Below are positions 1 to 8,293 of a DNA stretch of 29,250 bases, piece after piece. Source of the DNA: JAISST01 sp050434145 (GTDB lineage: Bacteria > Fusobacteriota > Fusobacteriia > Fusobacteriales > Fusobacteriaceae); the NCBI RefSeq assembly GCF_050434145.1, contig NZ_JBNPVX010000038.1:1-29250 (forward strand). The letters run 5' to 3'. Positions within the stretch are counted from its first letter, which is position 1; the number at the start of each line of letters is the position of its first letter. Position numbers and translations under genes: made by a program. The notes below the pieces were generated by a model. It had not been told where the DNA came from and did no database searches. It saw only the letters and a program-made list of their open reading frames with translations.

Positions 1-534
1 ATCATCCTTTGGATTTTTCCTTAGGGTTTGTTAAAGTACGTCTTGTTTATCCTTTTTAATAGAAAATTTATTTATTTTTTACTTGACATATTACCAGATT
101 GCTTTAAGTCAAGTACTAATTTACCAGTACTCTTTATATTTTTTGTTACTTAATGCCTTGTGATTTACTAATTGAAATGTTGATAATTCCATAATTACCT
201 GCACTTAATAAAAGCAATTCTTTTTCTTTGCGGACAGTGACTTTGCCTCACTTAAAACATGAGAATACGATCTCTTATATAATATATTTATAGAAAAAAC
301 TTTAAAAAAAAGCATACTGGAATTTTATAATAATTTGAATATTCTTATGAATTATTATTTGTTTGTCTTAAAACAGGAAATTTGTTTTTAATTCAAACTA
401 TTATTTATTGAAAAATAACATAAATTTTATTTGTGATTAGATATTACCTTTTTTTATTTTCTTTTACAATGCTATTTTTTTTATACAATTCATATCATTT
501 TGGTTATACAAATATATAAATTTATTTGAAAATA
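1..534. other. Non-coding upstream region with short repeats
   Basis: No convincing gene lies here. ACTTGAC at 81-87 is repeated inverted as GTCAAGT at 108-114 with a 20-nt spacer. TTACCAG occurs at 91-97 and again at 121-127. AGTACT occurs at 112-117 and 126-131. On the minus strand an open stretch of 33 sense codons ends in a stop at 146-148 and is bounded by another stop near 248-250. It has no good start and may be a gene scrap. The rest is AT-rich with nothing recognisable. Because a LysR gene follows, the repeats could be regulator sites, but that is inference. Confidence 0.5.
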
Positions 535-543
535 TGATATACT
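535..543 (+). promoter_or_regulatory. Extended -10 promoter for the LysR pair
   Basis: TGATATACT is an extended -10 (TGn then TATACT) with no clear -35. Transcription would start near 550, about 45 nt before the Shine-Dalgarno site at 594-599. That argues against the upstream ATG at 548 as the start of the first LysR gene. Confidence 0.5.
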
Positions 544-604
544 TTTAATGAAGGAAATTTTATTTATAAGTCAATATTATCTAAAAAATCAAAGGGAGGC
601 AATG

Positions 605-1585
605 ATGAATACAAAGCAATATTTGTATATGACAACAATTGCAGAATGTGGCTATTTATCAGCAAGTGCCAAGCGGCTAAATATTTCTCAAGCAGCACTG
701 AGCAAATTTTTAAAGTCGATGGAAGATTATTTGGGAGTAGAATTATTTATAAGACATAAGAAAAAATTATATCCTACAATAGCAGGTACCATTTTTTTAG
801 AAACTGCACAACAGATTTTAAGTAGTAAGAATCAAACTTTGGGGAGTATTAATAGGATAAAAGCTAATTATGCTCCTGAAATAAAAGTTGCAGTAACACC
901 ATATAGGGGGGCGGCTATTTTTGGACAGGTATATAGCAAGTTTGTAAGTGTTTTTCCTAGTATAGGAATAAAGATGGAAGAAACATTTTCCTCAGAACAA
1001 GAAACAAAAATTCACAGAGGAATTACAAATTTTGCTATGGGAACAGGTTGTCATTGTGATTATTCCAATGTATATAATCTTCCCATAAGTCGTGAAGAAC
1101 TAGTACTTGTGGTGCCATCTTTTCATCCAGCAGCAAAAATGGCTAGTAAAGATTTGAACAATTTAACAAAAGCAAATTTGAGAGATTTTGGAGATATGCC
1201 ATTTTGTTTACTTACTAAAAAAAATAATATTAGAATTATTGCAGAAAAATTGTTTGAAGAAGCAGGTTTTTATCCAGTGATTTCTTTTGAATCAGACAAC
1301 AGCATTGCTCTTGATTCTATGATCAGACGTGGTATAGGAGTTGGAATTATCTCTAGAAGATATGTGAGAGAGGATGAGAATGTGGTGTATTTTAGATTGG
1401 ATCCATATTCGTATGAAATTACATATTTGAGATATCAAACAGGGCATATTTTCACTGATATAGAAAAGTATTTCTGTAATCTCATGATTAGAGAAAGAAT
1501 TGATAATAAAAATCATTTTATAATATATAGTCCAAAAGTCAGTGAATTTATGAGGAATAATTATAATAGTTTGGGGGATGATTAA
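605..1585 (+). CDS. LysR-family transcriptional regulator (first of a tandem pair)
   Basis: DNA-binding regulator of about 326 residues, the usual LysR length. Residues 2-61 form the winged helix-turn-helix, with the typical run LSASAKRLNISQAALSKFLK followed by LGVELFIRHKK. The remainder resembles the LysR substrate-binding domain. The start is set by GGGAGG at 594-599, which sits 5 nt before ATG 605; ATG 602 is too close and ATG 548 lies before the Shine-Dalgarno site. The stop is 2 nt before the ATG of the next LysR gene, whose Shine-Dalgarno lies inside this gene's last codons, so the two should be co-translated. The effector and target genes are unknown, and no adjacent metabolic gene points to them. 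The family call is firm; any role beyond transcription control is not visible. Confidence 0.9.
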   Translation: MNTKQYLYMTTIAECGYLSASAKRLNISQAALSKFLKSMEDYLGVELFIRHKKKLYPTIAGTIFLETAQQILSSKNQTLGSINRIKANYAPEIKVAVTPYRGAAIFGQVYSKFVSVFPSIGIKMEETFSSEQETKIHRGITNFAMGTGCHCDYSNVYNLPISREELVLVVPSFHPAAKMASKDLNNLTKANLRDFGDMPFCLLTKKNNIRIIAEKLFEEAGFYPVISFESDNSIALDSMIRRGIGVGIISRRYVREDENVVYFRLDPYSYEITYLRYQTGHIFTDIEKYFCNLMIRERIDNKNHFIIYSPKVSEFMRNNYNSLGDD

Positions 1586-1587
1586 AT

Positions 1588-2514
1588 ATGGATTTAACAC
1601 AACTTGAATTAGAAAATATTCATATTGATACTAGAATATTAAGATATATCGTAACTATCGTTAATGAAAAAAGCTTGACAAAAGCTTCAGAAATTTTATA
1701 TATATCCCAACCTAATTTATCAAGGCATTTAAAAAATGTTGAGACTTTGATCAATGCACAAATATTTCATAGGAGAAATAATAAATTGGAACTTACCAGT
1801 GCAGGAAAAATATTTATAAATGGTGCTAGAAACATTATTTATACAGAAGATGAAATGTTAAGAAAATTGCGAACAACAAGGCAAGATCGCCAAAATAGTG
1901 TCTATATATGCGCAGAAGGATTATTCTATGATATTATCAAAGAAAAGATAATAACTTTATATAATGAAAAATATCCTGATATATCATTATTTTTGACTAA
2001 ATCAAATGGAAAAGAAATAAGACAACTTACGCAAAATGGATTCTCTGATATAGGATTTTATAGTGGGGATGTATATGATGATCCTTCCACCACTTGTGAG
2101 AGTTTTTTGGACAGTGAGTTTATTTTTTGTGCTCCAGAGAATTGTGAAAATTTTAATAAAATAAAAAAAATAGACCTTTCCAATTTTTTAAAAACAGAAT
2201 TTTTATTTTGTTCTGATGAATTTATTCACCAATATCAAAAAAAGATATTGAGTCATTACAATATTCAGAATCCAGTAGTGAGTTGTGTTGCAAATGTTCA
2301 AATCTTGTTAAGTCTTTTGAAAAATGGATATGGAAACTTAATTTTTCCTGCATATTTACTTAAAGATGTTTCTGAAAATAGAAAATTTTCATTTTCTTCA
2401 GAGTTCAAATTTAATGGAATTTTTGTTTATAATAACAGATTTCAAAAAGGGAAAGCAGTAAAAAGTTTTATTGATTTTATTAGACCCTATCTGAGTGAAG
2501 AATTAATGTGCTGA
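1588..2514 (+). CDS. LysR-family transcriptional regulator (second of a tandem pair)
   Basis: A 308-residue LysR-type regulator. The N-terminal winged helix-turn-helix spans roughly residues 15-75 (SLTKASEILYISQPNLSRHL, then a recognisable wing with LELTSAGK). The rest is an effector-binding domain of two alpha/beta lobes. It starts 2 nt after the first LysR stop, with GGGGGA at 1573-1578 as Shine-Dalgarno inside the upstream gene, which suggests translational coupling. It differs from its neighbour throughout, so this is not a recent duplication. It may form mixed control with the first regulator at the same targets, but nothing here shows that. A very weak hairpin with a T-run follows at 2530-2571 and may end the transcript. 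Target genes are unknown. Confidence 0.9.
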   Translation: MDLTQLELENIHIDTRILRYIVTIVNEKSLTKASEILYISQPNLSRHLKNVETLINAQIFHRRNNKLELTSAGKIFINGARNIIYTEDEMLRKLRTTRQDRQNSVYICAEGLFYDIIKEKIITLYNEKYPDISLFLTKSNGKEIRQLTQNGFSDIGFYSGDVYDDPSTTCESFLDSEFIFCAPENCENFNKIKKIDLSNFLKTEFLFCSDEFIHQYQKKILSHYNIQNPVVSCVANVQILLSLLKNGYGNLIFPAYLLKDVSENRKFSFSSEFKFNGIFVYNNRFQKGKAVKSFIDFIRPYLSEELMC

Positions 2515-2628
2515 TATCATAAATAAAAAAAAGAACTACTTTAGTTATATATAATAATTTTTTTTTCTTAGAAAAATACCTCTATATGGCAAATATAAAA
2601 TAAATACTAGTGAATACTTTGAAAAATA

Positions 2629-2637
2629 TGTTATAAT
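2629..2637 (+). promoter_or_regulatory. Extended -10 promoter for ptsI
   Basis: TGTTATAAT is a perfect extended -10 (TG, one base, TATAAT). The -35 region is poor. The predicted transcript start near 2644 leaves about a 35-nt leader before the ptsI ATG. Confidence 0.7.
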
Positions 2638-2678
2638 TTAAGAAGTAAGATTAATTTTGGAAAATTCTGGAGGTAATA

Positions 2679-4382
2679 ATGTTGCGAAAGGAGTTTAAAG
2701 GCATTGGAGCTTCACCTGGAATAGGAATAGGAAAGGTTTTCATATATAAAGAAGAAGAAATTAATGGACATGATATTGACAAAGAACAAGTAGAGAATGA
2801 AAAACTTAAACTTTTGGAAGGACGAAACATATCCAAAAAACAATTGGAAGAAATAAGAAATAATGCTCACAGATCTTTTGGCGGAGATAAAGGTGCTATA
2901 TTTGATAGTCATATTACCATATTGGAAGATGAAATAATGTATGAAGAAATAGTTTCTCAAATAGAAGACAAGCATTATTCAGCAGTGAAAGCAGTGAAAT
3001 CTTCTTATGATAATTATATTAAACTAATGTCCAAGATGAAAGATTCTTATTTTTCAGAAAGAATTAGTGATATAAAGGATATTAGCAGAAGATGGATATA
3101 TAATATGCTTGGTATGAAAGTACAGACATTAGACAATTTATTTCCTGATACAATATTGTTATCAGAAGAATTATCTCCTTCAGATATATCACAAATGGAT
3201 ATAAATAATATCAAAGGAATTATCTCTGAAATAGGTGGCAAAACTTCTCATTCCTCTTTGATTGCAACATCATTACTCATACCATTTGTGGTAGGTATAA
3301 AAAATATTATAGATGAAGTTACTGATGGCGATGTTATTATAATAGATGGATTTACTGGCGATGTAATTGTTAACCCCAATTGTGAAGAATTAGAAAGATA
3401 TAAAATAATAAAAGATAATATACTTAATGAAAAAGCTATTTCTTTATATTTGAAAAATAAAAAAGCCATTACTAAAGATGGGCAACAAATACTTCTGACA
3501 GCTAATATAGGTGATGAAGCTTCTCAAAATATTATGATAGAAAATGGAGCTGATGGAGTAGGACTCTTTAGAACAGAATTTTTATTTATGAATAAGAAAA
3601 ATTTTCCTACAGAAGAAGAGCAATATTTATCATATAAAAAAGTAGTAGAAGTGATGAAAGATAAACCAGTAACATTCCGAACTTTGGATATAGGTGGAGA
3701 TAAACCACTACCATACTTAAAACTTCCAAAAGAAGCTAACCCTTTTCTTGGTTATAGAGCCATTAGAATAGGTTTGGACAGACCAGAGCTATTGAAATCG
3801 CAAATGAGAGCAATACTTCGTAGTTCTGCACATGGAACTGTAAAAATAATGATTCCAATGATAGTAAGTATTTCTGAAGTGAGAAAATCAAAAGAAATTT
3901 TTGATGAATGTAAAAGAGAATTATTAGATGAAGAAATTCCTTTTGACGAAAAAATGAAATTTGGCATAATGGTAGAGACTCCAGCAGTAGTAATAAATGC
4001 GGATGATTTTGCAAAGGAAGTAGATTTTTTCTCGATAGGTACCAATGATTTAATTCAATTTATTTTGGCTGTTGATAGAGGAAATGAAGTGATAGAAAGA
4101 TTATATGATCCTTATGATCCTGCTGTATTAAAAAGTATCAAAATTTTAATTGATGCAGCTCACAAACAAGGGATGAGAATATCAATGTGTGGTGCATTTG
4201 CATCTGATCAGAAAGCAATAAAAATATTAATTGGAATGGGATTGGATGAATTTTCTATGTATCCTTCAGCAATACCAATGATAAAAAAAGAGATAATGAA
4301 TCTGGATAAAAATCAATGTGAATTGTTAGCAAAGAAAGTATTGAAATGTAAAACTAGTGAAGAGGTGAAAAAGTTAATATAA
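2679..4382 (+). CDS. ptsI: Phosphoenolpyruvate-protein phosphotransferase (PTS enzyme I)
   Basis: Cytoplasmic enzyme I takes phosphate from phosphoenolpyruvate and passes it to HPr, driving PTS sugar uptake. Its 567 residues match the usual length. In order: an N-terminal HPr-binding helical domain; the phosphohistidine domain with GGKTSHSSLIA, the active His being about residue 191; then the PEP-binding TIM barrel with GLFRTEFLF, the FRTLDIGGDKPL motif, GIMVETPA, the FFSIGTNDL signature and SMCGAFA. The start is supported by GGAGG at 2669-2673, 5 nt upstream. There is no HPr (ptsH) or sugar-specific PTS gene beside it, unlike the common ptsHI operon, so HPr must be encoded elsewhere. It has its own promoter and a strong terminator and is probably monocistronic. 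Confidence 0.97.
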   Translation: MLRKEFKGIGASPGIGIGKVFIYKEEEINGHDIDKEQVENEKLKLLEGRNISKKQLEEIRNNAHRSFGGDKGAIFDSHITILEDEIMYEEIVSQIEDKHYSAVKAVKSSYDNYIKLMSKMKDSYFSERISDIKDISRRWIYNMLGMKVQTLDNLFPDTILLSEELSPSDISQMDINNIKGIISEIGGKTSHSSLIATSLLIPFVVGIKNIIDEVTDGDVIIIDGFTGDVIVNPNCEELERYKIIKDNILNEKAISLYLKNKKAITKDGQQILLTANIGDEASQNIMIENGADGVGLFRTEFLFMNKKNFPTEEEQYLSYKKVVEVMKDKPVTFRTLDIGGDKPLPYLKLPKEANPFLGYRAIRIGLDRPELLKSQMRAILRSSAHGTVKIMIPMIVSISEVRKSKEIFDECKRELLDEEIPFDEKMKFGIMVETPAVVINADDFAKEVDFFSIGTNDLIQFILAVDRGNEVIERLYDPYDPAVLKSIKILIDAAHKQGMRISMCGAFASDQKAIKILIGMGLDEFSMYPSAIPMIKKEIMNLDKNQCELLAKKVLKCKTSEEVKKLI

Positions 4383-4383
4383 T

Positions 4384-4419
4384 AAAATGCAGCTTATACA
4401 TTAGTAGGCTGCATTTTTT
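4384..4419. terminator. Bidirectional terminator between ptsI and the Na/Pi cotransporter gene
   Basis: Stem AAAATGCAGC (4384-4393) pairs with GCTGCATTTT (4408-4417) around a 14-nt loop and runs into a T-tract. The A-rich left arm gives a T-tract on the other strand, so it can serve both convergent genes. Confidence 0.85.
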
Positions 4420-4445
4420 ATAGCTATTGCATTATAAATGAATTA

Positions 4446-6074
4446 TTAAATTTGTGCATAATGTTCTATAATATTGTAGATGTGATCACTAGTTCTTCGG
4501 TAATAATTAAGTAATTCGCTATATCCCGAACTTAGCTTAGAAGGAATATCCTTATGTTCTATTGAAAAATGTTCCATTTTAGCTTCTCTATACACAAACT
4601 TGATTTCTTCATAATTTTTAACTGCAGAAGTGAAAAGACTTCCATCTTTTAAATTGTATGCTTTGTGAACTTTGTTAAAAAATTCTTCAACTAAACCATT
4701 TAGTGTATCAAGAACAATTTTTTTATTTTCAGTTAATTCAAGATTATCAAGTCTAAATTTATCCAGACTATTGGCAACTCTTACTAGATAATCACTGATA
4801 GTTTCATATTCATCAGATACTACAAGATTTCCTCTAGTCTCTTCCACCAATGATGGCATAAGCTCCTTTTGCATAAGTTCAAAATTTATATCAGCAATTT
4901 CCTTTTCATATATATCAAGATCATTTTCTATATTTAATAAATTTTCAAATTCGTTTTCAATTTTTACTGTATTTTTATAGATTCCACTTAATGATGTAAA
5001 AATAATGTTAATTTTATCATGCATAGTATTTATCTCAGCTTTAGTTTGTTCTGTAACCAAAGTAGGTATTTTCAGCATTAGGTGGCTCAATTTTGTAATT
5101 CTAAATTCTTCTTCTTTATCTTTTACTATTTTACGTAAGAAATTGGCTAATGTCTTAATAAAAGGGGTAAATAAAATTACATTTACAATGTTAAATATAG
5201 TATGAGAAGTGGCAATTGCACCTGCCATATTGGTTTGGGGATGAACAAAATATTCTAAAAACTTTACATATGGCCAGAATAAAGCAGTTACCCAAACTAC
5301 ACCAGCAACATTAATGAATGAATGGGCATATGCTGCACGTTTAGCGTTGGCAGTTGCAGTGACTGAGGCAATAAGGGCTGTAACAGTAGTACCTACATTT
5401 TCACCGACAACTAATGCCACAGCTGTAGGATAATCAATTAGTCCTTGAGTAGCCAATGTGATTGTGATTCCCAAAGTGGCAGCTGAAGACTGAACAACTC
5501 CAGTAAATAGTGCTCCAACAAGAGCAGCCTTTAATACACCAAAATATGAATCAGCTTTGAAATAATGGAAAAAATTGATAAAACTTGGATCTTTACTTAA
5601 TGGGCTTAGTCCAGTACTCATAAGGTCTAGCCCAAAGAAAATGAAGCCAAATCCCATCATTGTTGTAGCATATAGTTTATGTTTTTCTTTTTTTGAAAAA
5701 ATAAGTAAGATAGCACCTATTCCTACAATTGGTAAACCATATTTTCCCAATTTTAAGGCCATTAACCATCCAGTAATGGTAGTACCGATATTAGCACCAA
5801 AAATAACTCCAAGGCCTTGTTCTAATGTAAGTAAGGACGCATTGATGAAACCAATGGTCATTACAGTGCTTACAGATGATGATTGGACAAAGGCAGTTAT
5901 TATAATACCTATGATAATACCCATTATCCTGTTAGAAGTAAGAGTTGCAAGTATTTTTTTCAATCGTGGTCCAGCTATTTTTCTCATTCCAGTGGACATA
6001 ATATCCATACCATATAAAAATAAACCCAATCCCCCAACTAATTGCATAATTACTCCTGAGATGTTAACTTCCAC
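4446..6074 (-). CDS. Na+/phosphate cotransporter family protein with C-terminal PhoU-like domain
   Basis: Inner-membrane protein of 542 residues in the NptA/YjbB type of Na/Pi cotransporter (family knowledge: sodium-coupled phosphate movement). The hydrophobic first ~320 residues contain the two inverted-repeat signatures of the family, FVQSSSVSTVMT with Q64 and, further on, GVVQSSAATLGIT. The last ~200 residues are helical and charged, like the PhoU-like tail common in bacterial members. The start is GTG at 6074, 4 nt after GGAGG (reverse of 6079-6083); an ATG two bases earlier is out of frame. It is convergent with ptsI and divergent from potA. It has its own promoter. Phosphate as the substrate is inferred from the family, not shown here. 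Confidence 0.9.
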   Translation of the reverse strand: MEVNISGVIMQLVGGLGLFLYGMDIMSTGMRKIAGPRLKKILATLTSNRIMGIIIGIIITAFVQSSSVSTVMTIGFINASLLTLEQGLGVIFGANIGTTITGWLMALKLGKYGLPIVGIGAILLIFSKKEKHKLYATTMMGFGFIFFGLDLMSTGLSPLSKDPSFINFFHYFKADSYFGVLKAALVGALFTGVVQSSAATLGITITLATQGLIDYPTAVALVVGENVGTTVTALIASVTATANAKRAAYAHSFINVAGVVWVTALFWPYVKFLEYFVHPQTNMAGAIATSHTIFNIVNVILFTPFIKTLANFLRKIVKDKEEEFRITKLSHLMLKIPTLVTEQTKAEINTMHDKINIIFTSLSGIYKNTVKIENEFENLLNIENDLDIYEKEIADINFELMQKELMPSLVEETRGNLVVSDEYETISDYLVRVANSLDKFRLDNLELTENKKIVLDTLNGLVEEFFNKVHKAYNLKDGSLFTSAVKNYEEIKFVYREAKMEHFSIEHKDIPSKLSSGYSELLNYYRRTSDHIYNIIEHYAQI

Positions 6075-6125
6075 ATTTCCTCCAAAATAAAAATTATTTT
6101 TTATGAAGTTTCCAGTTATAATGCT

Positions 6126-6153
6126 ATCATATTTTAAAAAAAAATTCTATCAA
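6126..6153 (-). promoter_or_regulatory. Promoter for the Na/Pi cotransporter gene
   Basis: Read on the minus strand, TTGATA (6153-6148) is separated by 16 bp from TATGAT (6131-6126). It faces the GTG start at 6074. Confidence 0.6.
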
Positions 6154-6180
6154 AATTTTATATTAAATATTATGAATCTA

Positions 6181-6189
6181 TGGTATAAT
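6181..6189 (+). promoter_or_regulatory. Extended -10 promoter for potABC
   Basis: TGGTATAAT is an extended -10. The -35 region is AT-rich without a good match. A leader of about 75 nt precedes potA. Confidence 0.65.
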
Positions 6190-6272
6190 ATTTGAAGTTT
6201 ACTAGAAAAACACAGGATTTAATAATAAAAATCTAGAGGAGAAAAAAGTTTTTAGGAGGGGAAAAATAAAAA

Positions 6273-7433
6273 TTGAAAAATAATCACATTAAAGTTGAAA
6301 ACATCAGTAAAAGCTTTGATAAAGTAAAGGTTTTAAAAAATGTTAATCTCACAATAAATGATGGAGAGTTTTTTTCTATCTTGGGACCATCTGGTTGTGG
6401 TAAGACTACTTTGTTGCGGATGATAGCAGGATTTATAGGACCTGATACTGGAGCTATTTATTTAGGGAATGAAGATATAGTAAATCTACCTCCAAATAAA
6501 AGAAATGTAAATACAATATTTCAAAAATATGCACTGTTTCCACATCTTAATGTATATGAAAATATTGCTTTTCCATTGAGATTGAAAAAGCTTTCTGATT
6601 CTATGATAGATGAAGAAGTAAAAAAATATGTAAAAATGGTCGGATTAGAAGAACACATTAACAAACGTCCTATTCACTTATCTGGTGGTCAACAGCAAAG
6701 AGTATCTATAGCAAGAGCCTTGATAAATAGGCCAGGAGTCCTATTGTTGGATGAACCTTTATCAGCTTTAGATGCAAAGCTTAGACAGAATCTACTGATT
6801 GAGCTTGATAGAATTCATGATGAAGTGGGAATAACCTTCATTTTTGTAACACATGATCAACAAGAAGCCTTATCAATATCTGATAGAATAGCTGTAATGA
6901 ATAGTGGAGAAGTGCTGCAAGTGGGAACTCCAGCAGAGGTTTATGAAACACCTGCAAATACCTTCGTAGCTGACTTTATTGGTGAAAACAATTTCTTTTC
7001 TGGAAAAGTAATAGAAATAATAGATGAACTTTTTGCAAAATTATCCAATGAAAAGTTGGGAGAAGTGATCATAGAAATGGACCAAAAAGTGGAAATCGGA
7101 GATGAAGTAAAAGTATCAATTAGACCTGAAAAAATAAGACTTTCTAAGACTGTTCCTACTTGGCAGAAGAAATATCTTAATATTTTGAAGGTTTATGTGG
7201 ATGAGGTAATTTATTCTGGTTTTCAAAGTAAATATTTTGTATCTGTAAATAAAGATAATACATTACCTTTTAAAGTATTCAAACAACATGCAGTTTTCTT
7301 TGATGAAGAAGATGATGGAGTAATTTGGTGGGATGAAGAAGCATATATCTCATGGGATGCAGATGATGGATATTTGGTAGAAGTAATAAAAAACTCTGAT
7401 AAAGAGCAATTGAAAGAAACTATCAAGGGGTGA
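6273..7433 (+). CDS. potA: Spermidine/putrescine ABC transporter ATP-binding protein PotA
   Basis: Cytoplasmic ATPase subunit of a polyamine importer, 386 residues. Walker A is GPSGCGKT (38-45), the signature LSGGQQQR starts at 136, Walker B LLLDEP spans 157-162, and the H-loop His is 194 (VTHDQQEA). After the ATPase comes a TOBE-type regulatory domain, ending in an acidic and Trp-rich stretch (about 345-375). The start is TTG at 6273, 11 nt after AGGAGGGG, a long but acceptable spacing; no upstream in-frame ATG is better. It leads an operon with potB and potC, whose reading frames follow almost without gaps. PotA-type ATPases also serve iron or other solutes. The PotB/PotC-like permeases favour polyamines. 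Confidence 0.93.
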   Translation: MKNNHIKVENISKSFDKVKVLKNVNLTINDGEFFSILGPSGCGKTTLLRMIAGFIGPDTGAIYLGNEDIVNLPPNKRNVNTIFQKYALFPHLNVYENIAFPLRLKKLSDSMIDEEVKKYVKMVGLEEHINKRPIHLSGGQQQRVSIARALINRPGVLLLDEPLSALDAKLRQNLLIELDRIHDEVGITFIFVTHDQQEALSISDRIAVMNSGEVLQVGTPAEVYETPANTFVADFIGENNFFSGKVIEIIDELFAKLSNEKLGEVIIEMDQKVEIGDEVKVSIRPEKIRLSKTVPTWQKKYLNILKVYVDEVIYSGFQSKYFVSVNKDNTLPFKVFKQHAVFFDEEDDGVIWWDEEAYISWDADDGYLVEVIKNSDKEQLKETIKG

Positions 7434-7438
7434 GAAGA

Positions 7439-8293
7439 ATGAAAAAAGATAAATTAGGATTCTTATATTCTTTGCCTCTTAGTATTTGGCTAGTTGTATT
7501 TTTTATTGCACCAATGATAATTGTGTTAATATATGCGTTTTTAAAAAAAGGAACTTATGGTGGAGTGGAATTTGAGTTTACATTAAAAAGTTTTTCTGTA
7601 TTCACCAATAAAACTTTTATTACAATATTTATAAGAACTATAATCATTTCTATATTTATAACGATATTTACTGTTGGATTAGCAATTCCATCTGCATATT
7701 TTATAGCAAGGTCAAAATATAAACAAGAGTTACTATTCTTGATAATAATCCCATTTTGGACAAATTTACTTATTAGAATCTATGCTTGGATTGCAATATT
7801 GGGTAATAATGGTCTCATAAATGAATTTTTGATAAAATCAGGAATCAGTAAGGAACCATTGCAATTATTATATAATATTACAGCAGTTGTAATTATATCT
7901 GTCTATACAAACTTACCTTTTGCAATATTACCACTTTATGCTGTAATAGAAAAATTTGATTTTTCATTAATGGAAGCTGCTAGAGATCTTGGAGCTTCAA
8001 ATATGAAAGCATTTTTTAAAGTATTTTTACCCAATATAAAACCTGGTATAGTAACTGCAGTGCTTTTTACATTTATACCTAGTCTAGGATCTTATGCAGT
8101 ACCTAAATTAGTAGGTGGAACTAAAGGAATGATGTTAGGAGATTTTATAGCAAGACAATTGCTTACTACTAAAGACTGGCCCAAAGCTTCAGCAATTTCG
8201 GCTATATTAATATTACTCACTTCATTTACTATTTTGTTATATAACAAAAATTCCAAAAAAGAAAAACTTATAAAGGTGATGGATGATGAATAA
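7439..8293 (+). CDS. potB: Spermidine/putrescine ABC transporter permease PotB
   Basis: Inner-membrane permease of about 284 residues with six predicted membrane segments. The cytoplasmic EAA loop, LMEAARDLGASNMKAF, is where the ATPase docks. The preferred start is ATG 7439, with AAGGGG at 7425-7430 giving an 8-nt spacing; a GTG at 7430 would overlap the potA stop but lies inside that Shine-Dalgarno. Since the Shine-Dalgarno lies in the last codons of potA, translation is probably coupled. The 3' end overlaps potC. Polyamine specificity is inferred from the family and gene order. Confidence 0.92.
   Translation: MKKDKLGFLYSLPLSIWLVVFFIAPMIIVLIYAFLKKGTYGGVEFEFTLKSFSVFTNKTFITIFIRTIIISIFITIFTVGLAIPSAYFIARSKYKQELLFLIIIPFWTNLLIRIYAWIAILGNNGLINEFLIKSGISKEPLQLLYNITAVVIISVYTNLPFAILPLYAVIEKFDFSLMEAARDLGASNMKAFFKVFLPNIKPGIVTAVLFTFIPSLGSYAVPKLVGGTKGMMLGDFIARQLLTTKDWPKASAISAILILLTSFTILLYNKNSKKEKLIKVMDDE

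Noticed and set aside
1..30. A minus-strand ATG at 5-3 that could begin a gene leaving the window, divergent from the LysR pair
   Set aside because: The nearest Shine-Dalgarno-like AAGGA is about 12 nt away and only a few bases of the frame are visible.
548..604. Earlier in-frame ATG at 548 for the first LysR gene
   Set aside because: It lies at the predicted transcript start and before the Shine-Dalgarno at 594-599; ATG 605 has good spacing and gives the usual LysR N terminus.
2527..2572. Weak hairpin AACTA/TAGTT with a T-run after the second LysR gene
   Set aside because: The stem is only 5 bp in very AT-rich sequence; not enough to call a terminator.
5575..6090. 171-codon plus-strand frame opposite the Na/Pi cotransporter gene
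   Set aside because: It is antisense to conserved membrane-protein coding sequence and Pro/Ile-rich; a shadow.
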